Source: Gonatopus flavifemur (lineage: Eukaryota; Arthropoda; Insecta; Hymenoptera; Dryinidae). From it: a stretch of DNA of 64,000 nt. Positions 47,151-59,501 of this stretch are shown one piece after another. The DNA is taken from positions 1,674,001 through 1,738,000 of the forward strand of contig JAFFJZ010000003.1 of NCBI GenBank assembly GCA_018340375.1, in the 5' to 3' direction. The position numbers were made by a program, and so were the translations under genes. How positions within the stretch are numbered: position 1 is the stretch's first letter; each line of letters begins with the position of its first letter. The notes under the pieces were generated by a model. That model saw only the letters and a list, made by a program, of their open reading frames with translations, searched no databases and was not told where the DNA came from.

Positions 47151-49325
47151 ATAGATCTCTAGAACAAAATTTCTGACGTAAATGCCACAATTCGATCAAT
47201 GATTGATTCTCAAACCTCTAAGTTATATCGTTGATTGTTTATTGAAAAGATCTTTCTCAATCCTGACATTCATTCCATAAATGGAGTACTTGTAAGAAAT
47301 TATTGAGCTCATTGAAGACGTTGAAAGATCGATTAATTATCTAAAGTGAAAAAGCCAACATTGAAGAGAAAAAGTTAACCAAGATAAAGTTCGGTATTGG
47401 AAAATAACGATCCTCGTTGAATGGCAAAAAATGTGAATCGTAGAACTAGCAATAAAAAGCATTGTTAACATTTGATTGCTAATTGTACGATAATTTATTA
47501 TTCTTACCGCAACACAACATCGTTGCCCCGACGACAGATAAAAAATTAGCAATAACGATCATCATATTCTTGAGATAATTATCGTGGGTTGATACGTGAC
47601 AAAATTGTACCTACTGTCAATTCAACAATGTTGTTGTAAGTTTTTTTTTCTTATGCAGATGTAAAAATTCCTTATTTTTTTATTGTAGAATAATTCACCC
47701 ACGATCAGGGGACGAAATATACAGTTCAGGATACAGAAAAAAACTGCGCTGTGAATTATACATAAATTTGAAAATATTTTCACATGGGATAGCAATCTTG
47801 TTGAGTATGAATGTTGTGGCAGCAAAAAATGTTGACTTCTCCAGCAAAATTTGTTTGCTATTCAATATATAATACCAAAATTTGCCAGCGGAGTGAACAT
47901 TTTTTGCTATCACAGCTAAGAAATCGATGCCGTAGCTAACAAGATTCATATATTGATGAAAAATAGTTCGCTGTCACAGCAAAACATTTGCTGCTACAGC
48001 GAAAATTATTCCAATATATAAAATGCGGATCGAAAAAATCGGAAATTTGAGGATATGTCTCGAATTTGTAATGGAGATAAAACGGTTCACATGTTTCTTG
48101 AGTTTTACTTGAAAGAAAAAAAAAACGAAAGACTATCAATGTTCAACAAACAATAGAAAAAGGATATGAACTTCTTAAAAGTCGCGCATGAAATTTTTAC
48201 AAAGTGAAAAATAAAATTTAGAAATTTTTGAATTTTTTGAAGTGAAATTTAACGGAAATGTTAAATTTCTACATTACTATATTTTTCTCCGTGTACTTGG
48301 CAATGAATAAGAATTGTTGTTGATCAAAAAAATGACGAATTGTGAAATTGTCGGGAAACGTGAATTCCATAGTGGTTATTTTCCAACATTGAATATATCT
48401 CCAAATTACTTGCAAAACAGTTCGAGTTATAAATAGAGAATGAGCTCAATGGGGGATTGTATTTCAAAGCCAAAAATACCACGAATGTTTAAAAAACGTA
48501 AGCTCTAAAGAAAAACAACATGATTTTCTTATTGTTAATCATTGTTGAAAAAACAAAGACAAACATTCAAATGATCCCACGCAATTTTTTTTGTCCAGGG
48601 TGTGGAATAAATGGAACGCATAAATATGATCTGCGAATGAGTTATATTATTCGGAGGAATGTGGTTGGTATTTAGGTGATGTGATTCATTTGAAAACTGC
48701 GATTTTATTATCTGGATTTCATTTCGAATAATTTGTGATTAACTAATAAAAATGGTTCTCCGCTACACACGTATCCTTCGACTTGAAACGTGTACGCGTT
48801 TCATCATTTGTCTTTAAATCATCACCTACTTTTCGTACATGGTTCCATTCACTCTTTCCTATCGCGTACAAAGTTGTGGACAATGAAATTCCGACTTCTC
48901 CTGTTTTTCAATATCATCCATTCGGTACATCCGTTCATCCACCGTACAATCGATATTGATATTTCAAACAAGTTACTTTTTAATTGAATCAGCATATTTT
49001 TTTCACGCAAAGCAATGATAAATTCGTTTTGATATTTTTTTCTATTTAAATATCAAATGTACAAATTGACCCTACAATTAATATACACAAAATACAAAAA
49101 AATCTCTGCATTTGCTTTGCAAAAGTCTGAAGAATTCTGACAAACTCTGAGAATCCCTAAGATTTTTACGAGGGAATCTAATAAATTTGGGAGTTTCCCA
49201 GATTTTTTTCAAAGCTTTTCAGACAAATAGGAACCAAATGGGACTCTGGAAAAATTCTGATGAGTTTTTAACATTTTTCTGACTGCTGAAAAAAAAATTT
49301 TTATATCTTCAAACACTTCTTCGCG

Positions 49326-49542
49326 TACACTGAGAGAAAGAGAGAAATTTTATTCAAATATTCGATAGTCACTGTAAATAAAAATTTACTTGCGCCAGCA
49401 AACTGTTTAAAAAATTGTTCATTCCAATTTCAGACAGCTAGACTTTTATTCACCCCAACTAGAGTCTAGCTAGCGTAAATAAAAATCTAGCTTCGGTGAC
49501 TAACATGTAGTTGTCCCAACTAGGTACCTTTCTCTCGTTGTA
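49326..49542. mobile_element. TACACTGAGAGAAAG foldback element
   Basis: Left TACACTGAGAGAAAGAGAGA; right on the other strand TACAACGAGAGAAAGGTACC. Inside are several CTAGCT/AGCTAG and CCAACTAG words. Related ends occur at 12032-12265 and 38653-39021. Confidence 0.55.
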
Positions 49543-50381
49543 TGATACTTAAATATAGTACATGAATGTTTTTACAGGATTTAAAATTTCTTCAACAATC
49601 AGAGAAATGTGAATAATATGATAGACTTTTGTGAGAATTTCTTCAGCCCACAATTTCATTCCTATTTGACTGAAAAAAATGGAAAAAACTTGAAAAAGCT
49701 CTCAAAAAAAATTCTCTGCAGAGGGTCCCAAATTAATCAGACTTCTCATCAGAAAATTTCAGAGTTTTCTAAATTCTTGCAGAGAGAATATGCGATGCGA
49801 AAAATCATGCCACGTGACATATTTGTATTTGAGATTTGAAAACACGAAATAAAATTTTCCCTCGCAAGATTGAATCGGCGAAGAGCCGATTGCGACATCG
49901 ATCATCGATTAGATTGTTTAAAAATATCAGAAGCGCGCATTCCATAGTCGATCGATGAATATTATTACCATGATGCATTGATCTTTTTTCTACCGATGCA
50001 ACCGATTTGAAGTTCCATGAGTTTGTCGCAGTCCTCTTACAACGATAACTTAGAGGATTCATAGAGTATGATTGAAAAAAAAGTAAAAAGAAATGATTAT
50101 GAAGAAAAAAGATACTGCGTTACGTATATCATCAAGGTTTTTCGTCGAGAATGGAGTATGCCTTATGCGTGTTGCCTATATCCACAAATGTGATTCGAAC
50201 GACACACAGAACCTTTTTGCGTTTCCAAGAACAACGTGTGACCTATATTTCATCATTGTGAAAGAAAAAAAAGAATTCTCGTTCCGCATGATCGAGACCA
50301 AGTCAAATCTTTCATCAATGTCCCTCGCCGAAAAGCCTAGCGATTGAGCATTGTCATTTACTCACGTTATAATACATTAAA

Positions 50382-50562
50382 CCTTGGTTGAAAAAATCTG
50401 ACGAAATGAAATTGAATGGGATCTGATATCAGAATCACATTGAGAAAATACCCTCATCTGATTAAATCTCATTGAAAATGGTTGAATAGGATTTGGTCGG
50501 TACATATTGTGCAAGATTCAATGAGATTTGGCGAGAATCAATGGGTTTTTTTTTATCCAGGG
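50382..50562. mobile_element. CCTTGGTTGAAAAA repeat family, longest copy
   Basis: Starts CCTTGGTTGAAAAAATCTGA and ends GGGTTTTTTTTTATCCAGGG, which are inverted ends. It shares ATTGTGCAAGATTCAATGAG with 25890-25989 and a near match with 55297-55410. Confidence 0.7.
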
Positions 50563-50878
50563 AAGACAAGTATCATCGATTCACTTCCAGGTTTTTACTT
50601 TTGATCGAGGGGATTTTATTTTTCACCCGGGTATTCGATTGAACACACGTATGTACTATAATTTATTCTCCGATAATAAACATTGAAAACTTTTATTACT
50701 TTAGTCAAAATTTTGTTCTTCCCATAAAATTATTGTGTGGCTGAATTTTTTATGGAAGTATTTTATACTCGATACGATCAACAATGGAACAACGCTGTTA
50801 AAATTTATAGACAAAAATGGAGCGTTTCGGTCAGAACGAAGTTGTTGTTTTTTTGCTCAATTTGAGTACGCATGCACA

Positions 50879-50975
50879 ATGGGGCCTACACTGGTCCAGC
50901 ATGAGCCCCATCTTCCCGACATGGGGCCAGATTTGGACCAAAGTGAAGCCAAAATTCATACATGCTGGGCTGTTT
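50879..50975. repeat. GC-rich dispersed repeat, copy 1
   Basis: ACTGGTCCAGCATGAGCCCC, then ATGGGGCCAGATTTGGACCA and AATTCATACATGCTGG. The complement of 58887-58975 carries the same words in the same order. Confidence 0.6.
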
Positions 50976-52026
50976 GTACGAATTTATCAGGAATTATTAA
51001 CCAGTTTGATTTAAAAATATTTCTTTGTTCCGAAAGAATCCTTTTATCGAGGCGTTATCACGGGCAAAACATGAATAATGTTTCTCCTCCGCCTCGAGGG
51101 ACATTTGCTATACGTTATCCCAAACCAAAGCTTCTGAAAACGTTCAATTATTTTTTTTTCAATGATAATCGCTTTGAATCTCAAGTAAACAGAATGAATA
51201 ATCCACAAGCATGAACGAAACCCAGTTGGGAGGAGATCTCTCGTTGTTAAGAAATTCGGTTGAAATAAAACTTGTTTATCGCAAATGTAATGAAATTATA
51301 CATCGCCACGTGTCATCATCGTCCCTAAGACTAGACGAGCAGGGATATTTTTAACATTCATATACTACGCGTACATCTAGTTTTACAACACAGTTTGAAG
51401 TTTGAGATTTCTCATTCGTATCAATGTAGTTGATCTAGGTATGTATCCATCTTCTCTGTACCAATTGAATTCCCTTCCGTTTAAGTTGTACAAGAAAATT
51501 GATAGTTAAAACACTGCATTGTAACGAATCTTCGACAAATTAGTTCAATTTCGTATGTCGTTCGAATCGAAAGGATTCTTTTCATGACAAACGATGTTAT
51601 GTAATCAACCGTTGAATTTGCGAGGGAATCGACACAAAAGCCGGCTTTTGTTCGTACATGCGATCTAAGCATCCACCTTGGTCGACAAATTTTTCAATTT
51701 TCAATATCTCGAATTCAAATGTTATTCCCATAAAAATTGTTCTGATGAAGTTTTAATATGCATTCTGCAAGCAAGGAGTGATTTTTGAACTCAGGTTTTT
51801 CAATTAAGTTGGAAGAATTTCATATGATAGTTTTGATTTGGTTGAAAAATGGTGCGTGATGCGGCTCTATGCCACGTGATATTCATATTCTGAACAGCGC
51901 AATAGTTTGAAACTATGGGAATTCATAAAGAACTCTTACATGACTCTGGTAACATGAAATTTAACACTTTTTACGAGCTGTAATTGTTGAATTACGAAGC
52001 ATGGATCATTCAAAGTATCATCCCGT

Positions 52027-52142
52027 ACAGCACCGGACATTTCTACGTTGCCTCTACGTGGAATCTTCGTTCTATCGACATCCACCATTTATCCACGTGG
52101 AGTCCACGGAGATGCGACGTAGAAATCGGTGGATGTGCTGTC
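52027..52142. mobile_element. ACAGCACCGG foldback element
   Basis: ACAGCACCGG at the left pairs with the GTGCTGT end at the right. The arms TTCTACGTTGCCTCTACGTG and, on the other strand, TTCTACGTCGCATCTCCGTG match. Related in its arms to 34020-34238. Confidence 0.6.
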
Positions 52143-52949
52143 AGGGATTCCAATGTATGCATCTCGCAAAGGTTGAACCTTGAGTTCTAAACCCAACCTT
52201 CGATTACCATTCTAACGCCAGTGATCACCTTCAAATGACCCTACTTTTATGAATCATGAACTTGATTTTACAATACCAACAGTATTAAACCCTTCAAGGC
52301 CCACGCCATTCCTTTCCAGTTCCTTTAGGGAAATCAGCTGAAAAAAGTTACATGGTCACGCAATCTTTTATCGAAATGAAGTAATCGTAAAAACGGTAAG
52401 TGCATTTGGATGCATCCTCAGCCTTTTGGAGGGTTAAAGGAGTTCAACAGGGTTTTGAATCCAGCGGTCTCGATATCTGGATTTTTGAATCGATCGTCAA
52501 TGAATTGACTCGATATCAACGGCGTGATGCTCGCTCAATTTTCTACGAATAGTTTTTCAATGACGAAGGAATGCAGCTACTTAGTGGTCAGGCCAAGTAA
52601 CACGTTAGCTGCCTCAACTAACTCGATACCTGAGGTATCTTAAGTTAGTCCTACTTGAGTAGATGGTCGGAAATCGACTGTTTAAGTAGTTGTTGCAACT
52701 ATTCCATTTTTTCCGTATGGATTCAATTCGTTCCCTTCCAATTTCATCTACTCAAGAACACCCATAAATAGATTACTATTGTAACCATAATAATTGATTA
52801 CAAATTTTTTGAACGATCTCATCGATTAACATGAATCATTCCTCAAATGTATAGGTGATTTCAATTCAATTTTTGTCGAAAATTTGTTAATTGTGACAGA
52901 ATTTTCTACAACTCGTCAAAAGAAACGAATCGAATCCATGTATTAATGT

Positions 52950-53091
52950 GTAGAATTTAGGAACAAAATCCATGGATGGGGCAGCAACGCGAGGGCATCG
53001 TTCCCCACCGATTTTCCTCATCCATGGATTTGAATTCTAAATTCAACGTGGAGGCGACGTATCTGATCCGTGGCGGTGCTGTACAGGTCTA
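52950..53091. repeat. Hairpin with ATCCATGGAT arms and GGTGCTGT end
   Basis: AAATCCATGGATGGGGC and CCTCATCCATGGATTTG pair around a GC-rich loop, extended by AGAATTTAG/CTAAATTC. The right side carries CAACGTGGAGGCGACGTATC and GGCGGTGCTGT, words shared with 52027-52142 and 34020-34238. Confidence 0.5.
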
Positions 53092-54670
53092 TTATTAGAT
53101 TTACAAACAAATATATATGAACCTCATCGCTCCATTATCAAGTAATCTTACAGAAACAATGAATTACCGTCACACCGCTGATCTTTTTCTAGAGTTTAAC
53201 TAAAACAGGATCAATGTTGGCCCAATTTTCAGCCGACTTTGCGTATACTTCCATTAAAACTCATAATTTTCGTGTCTTCTTGAATACGACAGCACAAGGC
53301 TGAGGTCAAGGTTACGTTGAGTTACACAAGAGGATAGGCCCGTCCTCGGGCCCATAGTCAAATTGAATGAAGAACGTTCGAGGATCGGTATATTGGATGA
53401 AGAAGAAGTAGAAAATTTTAAAATACATTATTTTTTCTTGAATTTTGGATGAAAACATTTGAAGTTGGACAACTTTTGAAAACAAAATCATTCAAATCGT
53501 TGGTTCTCGTTGGAATAAAATTGCAGGACAATGAGGAATGTGCAGATTTCGGATGAGGTTGAATCATTATTGATCAGAGATTTACTCCATCGATCGATTC
53601 TAATGATTTTATTTTTACAGCAAAAAAAATATTCTACCTGACAAAATGTTTCTCCAAATCAGGAAAATTGAAGGATATCGATTATAATTGTAATTCAATA
53701 ATTGCATTCATTTTCATCAATCAATTTCAATTTCAATTCTATTTCGAATTTTTCATCGTTAATCATTAGACATTGAATCTGAATCTTTCGAAGGCACGCA
53801 TAGGATAATAACAATTGGAAAACAATGTAGACGATGATAATAATGATAATGATACGATATTCGTTAATCGCAAATCGTTTCATATTTTTCCAGAAACGAC
53901 AAGTGTGGAAATAATTTATTTACATAATCGATCACCTCGTTGGAAGATAAAAGAGAAATGCATGCAGAAATGATTTTCGACCGACATCAATGAGTTTTTT
54001 TTTTGTTTTCAACGAATTTGATACGGTTTACAAAACGTTCCGACGTAACTTATGAAAATCGCTATTTTCGAATTGGATCGTAATGTACAGAAATAAAGCT
54101 AAGAACGATCTCAAGGAATGAAGAAATAGGGACATAAACGTTGTGGCGTGTATTGTGATTATTATTATCATTATTATTATTGTTATAATAAAAAAGTTTC
54201 GTGAGATGTAGCTTTTTCAATTCACTTTCTCGAATTATGACTAGTTTGATAATCGATCGAATTAGAAAAAACTCGATAATACTCACCCCGTGAAAGTAGT
54301 CGAAGAACTCATGGTGATAAGAGAAAATCAACAATTTATTAATTTTTTTATTTACACAAAAGAAAAAAATTCTTTTCTTTCGATTTTTCAACCACTGAAG
54401 ATTCAATTCCACAATTCACTTCTATTCCAATTTTTCAAACGTCGATGATCGTATGAATTCAATCGGATAAAACTCAAACTTTGATCCTTAGTAGTAGTTG
54501 TAAAATTATCACCTCTCCAAAACTACGGGATTATGAAAAATTGTTTTAACGTCAAATATATCTTGTGAATTTTCTTAAGATAATGTTATCTCGTTTACTT
54601 TTTCCGACTGATTTTACATTTTTCAGGGATTGATACAAGAATTATTTAAAGTCGATGAAATAAGAAGAAA

Positions 54671-54833
54671 CTAAAATGAGTGTATGACGCACGGTGGTTC
54701 CGATGCTGATACTAACGCGAGTACATTGCTACTGCGAGAACCATTCGAGTTTGGAGGATTACACATCGATGCGATGACACACACAGGGTCGTTGCCGCCA
54801 TATACGTTCCCGGTTCTTTGCCTCCATATATAC
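54671..54833 (-). CDS. Weak candidate terminal exon
   Basis: On the minus strand an acceptor TTTATCAG at 54834 is followed by a frame reading RTGNVYGGNDPVCVIASMCN and ending ASEPPCVIHSF before TAG. GC content rises above the neighbourhood and residue use looks protein-like. No upstream exon was found and I do not recognise the family; a shadow frame or decayed exon is equally possible. Confidence 0.25.
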
Positions 54834-55296
54834 CTGATAAACCAAAATTTCAACTTCAACCATGTTTTACCATGTTTTTCATCCACTTTCGCGACATTTT
54901 TCATCATGTTTTGAGTGTCCGTTTGCACGGTCATGGTAGTTTTATAAGCCTTTGCATACGCGTGTACATGTACGTATGTTTTCTTCCTATAAAAAGAAAG
55001 AAAAGAAAATAAAAGTGTAAAAAATTTCAGCATTCATCGTAGAAAGTCACCTGATTAAACATCACTACTTTTCAACTACTTTTCTAATTCTTCAGAAAAT
55101 TATTGTACAGGGATCGAATTATCGAGGGAGGTATTGGAAATACCAGAAGGAATCTGAATTCTTACATAAAGATAAAAATACTCTACCGATAGACAGACGC
55201 GTGTCTTCCTGTATTGATTTAGTTGATTTAAAACAATAATGTTGAATTTGAAAACCGAAACTCATCTGGGAACATCTGGGAACGTTAAGGAACCCT

Positions 55297-55410
55297 CCCT
55301 GGTTCAAAAACATCCATAAAATCTGATGGAATGAAATTTAATAGGATTTGATCGGAACATTGTACAAGATTCAATGAGAATTGGCAGGAATCAATGGTTT
55401 CGTTTAACCA
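55297..55410. repeat. CCCTGGTTNAAAAA repeat family, short copy
   Basis: CCCTGGTTCAAAAACATCCA at the left and CGTTTAACCA at the right. Inside, AATCTGATGGAATGAAATTT and ATTGTACAAGATTCAATGAG match the other copies. Confidence 0.7.
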
Positions 55411-56210
55411 CATTTCATCTCTTCCCCATCCAGTTTCTCCGCATTGACGCTTTGAATTGAATTCAAACTCATACAAAACTACTCCTATTATCTTGGTTCA
55501 CAATTCTGATATAAATTTCACATCATCCCCATTAAATTTGAATCGAAAATCTGCAAGTTTAATGATTTCGATGATCCTCATGTGGGGTCATTATTAGATC
55601 ATTGCTCACCCACGGCTCAAGTTTCATCGCGATTGGATAAATAAGAAACCGACATTTTTTCGCATCGCCAAATTGATTTTTTAAATCACAACACAACGTA
55701 CTTTTCCAATTTCCCGCACGCTCGTAGTTGCCTCTAGAGTTGCGTTCCAACATAAATATTCCAAGGAAGAATTTGAATTTTAAAAAATCGGATAGCATTG
55801 ATCCTTCAAATAGAAATGAGAATTCAATTATTCCCCTCCATTGACCCCCAAAATCGAGTCTGGCTAATACGAGAGAAACAACCTTGACCTTCGTTGATAT
55901 CGGTATTACTGAGGAATTTCATTCTGGGTAAAATTTCCCCGTGATGTAAGAACGATAACGAGCCTCAGGAATACGTAATTACAGCGCTACACCGCTGAAC
56001 GACTCTTGTCGCTCGCAGTAACGGATAAAAGGATTGTAGGGTAATTGGATCTCGGTTCGAACGAGGAAAATGTTATTTAATTGTAATTACAATCCAGCCA
56101 CCGAGGAAAGTCGGTCAAGTTTGTCGAGGGAGATTTATCATCGAACGATCGATGCCAAAGATCGAAGAGGACGAGGAGGTAGTCCGATGAAAACAGAATC
56201 ACAGAACAAT

Positions 56211-59200
56211 CTATTCCCTGACTTGATGCGAATGAAAAGAGCTAGCAGCTACAGCTTCGTCAAATTCTTTCTCGTGTTCCGATGGCGTGAGCATGTATCT
56301 GGGAAGAGACATTCCAAGTTCTTTGTCGTAGACCAATTGAGTCTCGGACGCAAACTCCGCTTCCTCTGGTTCCTCGATCTCCTTCTCTTCATTCTTATCC
56401 TTTCCCTCTATCCTTGTCCTCTTCTCTTGTATCTTTTTCACCTCAAAGTGGGCTTTAGTTTTCGCTTTTTTCTCCTCTTCGTCGCCGTCCTCCGTTTCAT
56501 CCTGTTCGATCTGCCTCTTGTGATATCGTTGAACTGGTTTTTTCTTCCATCGAAAATGACTTTCACTGGCATCCCCTGCGGAATCGATTGTCCTTTTAGG
56601 TGTTCTTTTCTCGATCTGCCTGGAACCGGTACCGTGGGCAGGTCTTGGGATCTTTACCGGCTCGAGGTCGAATTTTTTCACCTCTCGATACCTCAAACGA
56701 TCCTTTTCCGGTTTTTGAGAAGCAACCAACATGCATTCCTCCTTTTGGAACCCATCTTTGTCGGTACATTTGTAACAGGTCATTTTATCCTTGATCACTT
56801 TTTTACAATTAGAACGGTCCTGTTTCCGAAATTCTTGTAGAAATTTTTTCACGTCCGTATTGTTTTTGTTGGAATCAAAATGATTGATCAAACTCTCCTC
56901 GGTGTCTTCTCGGTCTTGTTCCTTGAGACCGATCGGAGAATTTGAATGGGAGATTGGTTCCAAATAGGGTTTGGAATAATTGAAATTCACGTAATCCAAT
57001 CGTCTGGTAGACTGGGGTGTGTTATTTTCATTAGAATTGTCATCGCGGTCATCGTTTTTATCCCCGGTTGGACTCCCGAAGGAACTTGATCTACTGTAAG
57101 AGAAGAGTTTATCGTTGGGTTCGAAAGCGTAAGAACATTTTTCCGAAGAATCTCCGGTTTTTTTATTCTTGCACACCTTACAGGTCATGGAATCTCTTTT
57201 GACTTGTTCGCATCCATCGTCATCGTTATCGCCGTCTTCTTCGTGACTTTTGGCCGCGATTACGGGTCGAGCCGAACGATAGGGTGACGAAGTTTTATCA
57301 AAAATCGGTTTTTCGTATGATGGACGAGATTCCTCTTCGTAATTTACCGAATCCGTTGTCACGGTGGGGAAATTCTCCCGTCTCTTGGTATTGTCGGCAT
57401 CTTGTTCTTCTCGCGAATGAGACGATGGTCCTCCGAAGCTGGAGGACCTACTGAATTTGTACACTTTGTCGTTCGGTTCAGAAGTGTAAGCACATTTTTC
57501 GTAATTGCCTCCAGTTTTCGGATCTTCGCAAATAGTGCAGAGTTGATTGTCTTTCCGCACTTCTTTACAGTCAACGTTTTTGTTGGGGGCCGTCGAATAA
57601 TCCTCGTGATAATGATCTTCGTGTGGTCTCGAAACGGAAAGCGAATCCGAATATTCCGCGCTCTCGTCATTCCGTAACGATTCCGATTTCCTCTCGGGAC
57701 GTTCGGATGGACTTGGCGGAGATTGCTCGTATTTTCCTCCTGGTTTTTGGGCGACGTAAGAACATTGTTCGTACTTGACGTCTGTTTCTGGATTCACACA
57801 AACCATACATACCATGGAGTCCCTGAAAACTTTTTCACAATTTTTGGCCTCCTTTTTATACTTTACCGGAATCTTATAAGAAGCGTCGTGAAAAAAATCT
57901 TCGCCGAACTTGAAGTTATCCTCAAACTTCTTGCGGCCGTCGTTGAGGCTTGATCGACGATATCTGAAAATCGGTAGAAGCGGTAGAGTAGGATCTACGT
58001 TAGAAATGTTTATTTTTTCGTTTTCATTTTTCGTAGACGGCTTGATTTCTTGAGTTCTATAGTTTTCGTCACATCTCAAGGATAACTTTTTTTTACTGCT
58101 TTTGGTATCCTTGTTGGATACGTCGCAAGGTTGCGATGTCACTTTCTTAAATTTTCTTATCTCTTTCTTATCTTTTATCACTCCATCGTAATCGTTTCCG
58201 TATGATCCTGTGGTAGAACCGTATTCTACCGACTGTGTTGCGAAAGAAGTTGGAGTTACCGTCAACAAGGAGGAAGTATCGTCGAACGCGTCATTGGATT
58301 TTGCGGTCGTGAGTATGCTCACACTCGACAAAATCAAGTATATCTAAAACAAATCATTTCATTCGACATTAGATGAGATCTCAGATGCGAATCGACGTAT
58401 CAGTCTCATGATTTTTGCACCTCTTTTGAAACGTGATTTTTCTTAAAAAGCACAATTTTTTAGATTTTTTCACATCAAATAGTTGCGAATTGGATACGTC
58501 AAATCGATCGTTTCAAAAATACATTTATTTTTAGAAGAAAATAATTATTCATTCGATTCATTATAATTTTACCTTCATTAGAAATTTGTACCCCGTCAAA
58601 AAAGAATAGGACTCTGTAAAAACTTTCTTCGAACTAATTGATTCTTGAAAAGCTCTGAAAGAATTCAATTCTTGGGACATTGGTGAGTGCTTTCAGAGTC
58701 CTCTATGGAATCATTAAGTTCGAAAAAAGTCCTTAAACTGCCACTCCAATTTTGGAGTGAATTTTTCACCCTATTGAAACTGCCAGACAAATCCGGATAG
58801 GTTCCTGCCTGGTTCTGTCGGTTTTTGCCCCAGGAACTGCTAAGATTTGCTTGTCATTTTCAGCAGGGCATTTCTAGATATTTCTCCAGCGTGTATGAAC
58901 TCTGGCCCACTCTGGTCCAGTCTTGGGCCCATGCTGGGCCGGGGTGAGCCCCATGGTACATACATTCTAGTTTTTGTATTCAAATCCCTAGTTCTGCGCG
59001 GTAATAGATTCCTATCTTTCCTTTTTATCAGAGAATAGCAACATATTGACATGGTATTGAAAGTATCCGTCTTTTAATTGAAGACTAACTGATTATAAAA
59101 GTGCCTTTTTGAAGGTGGGCCAATCTTTTGTATAAAAAAATGTTGAGTTTCTATTGAATTCTATAAAATTTCTATCACTCGACAACGTAATATCGTTACA

Positions 59201-59501
59201 ATATACTTGTTATATTTCTCATTATTATAGATTGCTATAATCTATTATCGTGGATTAACAATATCCCTGTCATATCCCTCTGAACTGAATAAAAATCTTC
59301 ATTTACATAATAAATTATCACATATGTTGCAAGAATTTTTCTCAATTATCCGTGAATAAAATGGATAGCAAAGAATTTATCGAATTATCTGAATTTTCTT
59401 CTCTCAAATTTCTTATCGCTAAAGAAACGATTATTTCAACGTCGTGTGTTTAATAAAAAGTTGGAAAAAAATAAAAAGTCACTGACCTTATAGGAAAGCA
59501 T
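56211..59501 (-). CDS. Secreted protein with four C-x9-C-x2-C-x10/11-C modules
   Basis: Exons 59487-59501 (MLSYK) and 56211-58343 join in phase 0, giving 715 aa. The spliced N-terminus MLSYKIYLILSSVSILTTAK is a good signal peptide, so the protein should enter the secretory pathway. Four cysteine modules occur at about residues 174-199, 264-289, 383-408 and 518-542, each like CEKVxRDSMxCxVCxxPxTG. Modules 2 and 3 are each followed by a copy of a (K/Y)SRSSSFG(G/S)P segment, so part of the unit is about 115 residues long. Linkers are charged and disordered. The C-terminal third is very rich in Lys/Glu with dibasic sites (EKRTPKR, YHKRQ) that could be proprotein cleavage sites. I do not recognise a named family; cuticle, silk-like or extracellular matrix roles are guesses. 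Confidence in the gene model is high, in function nil. Confidence 0.85.
58344..59486 (-). other. Intron of the four-module secreted protein gene
   Basis: 1.1-kb intron with donor AAG|GTCAGT and acceptor TTTGTTTTAG. It contains the GC-rich dispersed repeat copy at 58887-58975; no exon was seen. Confidence 0.75.
58887..58975. repeat. GC-rich dispersed repeat, copy 2 (inverted)
   Basis: GTATGAACTCTGGCCCACTC and TGGGCCGGGGTGAGCCCCAT are, in complement, the words of the repeat at 50879-50975. Confidence 0.6.

Larger units (their letters stand above)
44379..56210. other. Large stretch without a firm gene
   Basis: Upstream exons of the Zasp-like gene (the PDZ region, if any) were sought here and not found. 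The stretch holds MITE-like elements at 46564-46704, 47019-47150, 49326-49542, 50382-50562, 52027-52142 and 55297-55410, a GCTACAGCAAAA repeat at about 47800-48010, and one weak candidate exon at 54671-54833. Everything else looks like AT-rich non-coding DNA. Confidence 0.5.

Noticed and set aside
56045..56075. GGTTCGAAC word resembling a tRNA T-arm
   Set aside because: No matching acceptor stem, D-arm or anticodon arm around it.
56070..56840. 256-codon plus-strand open frame
   Set aside because: It is antisense to the large exon of the four-module secreted protein; rich in Leu/Phe/Ser, as expected from reading a Lys/Glu-rich gene backwards.
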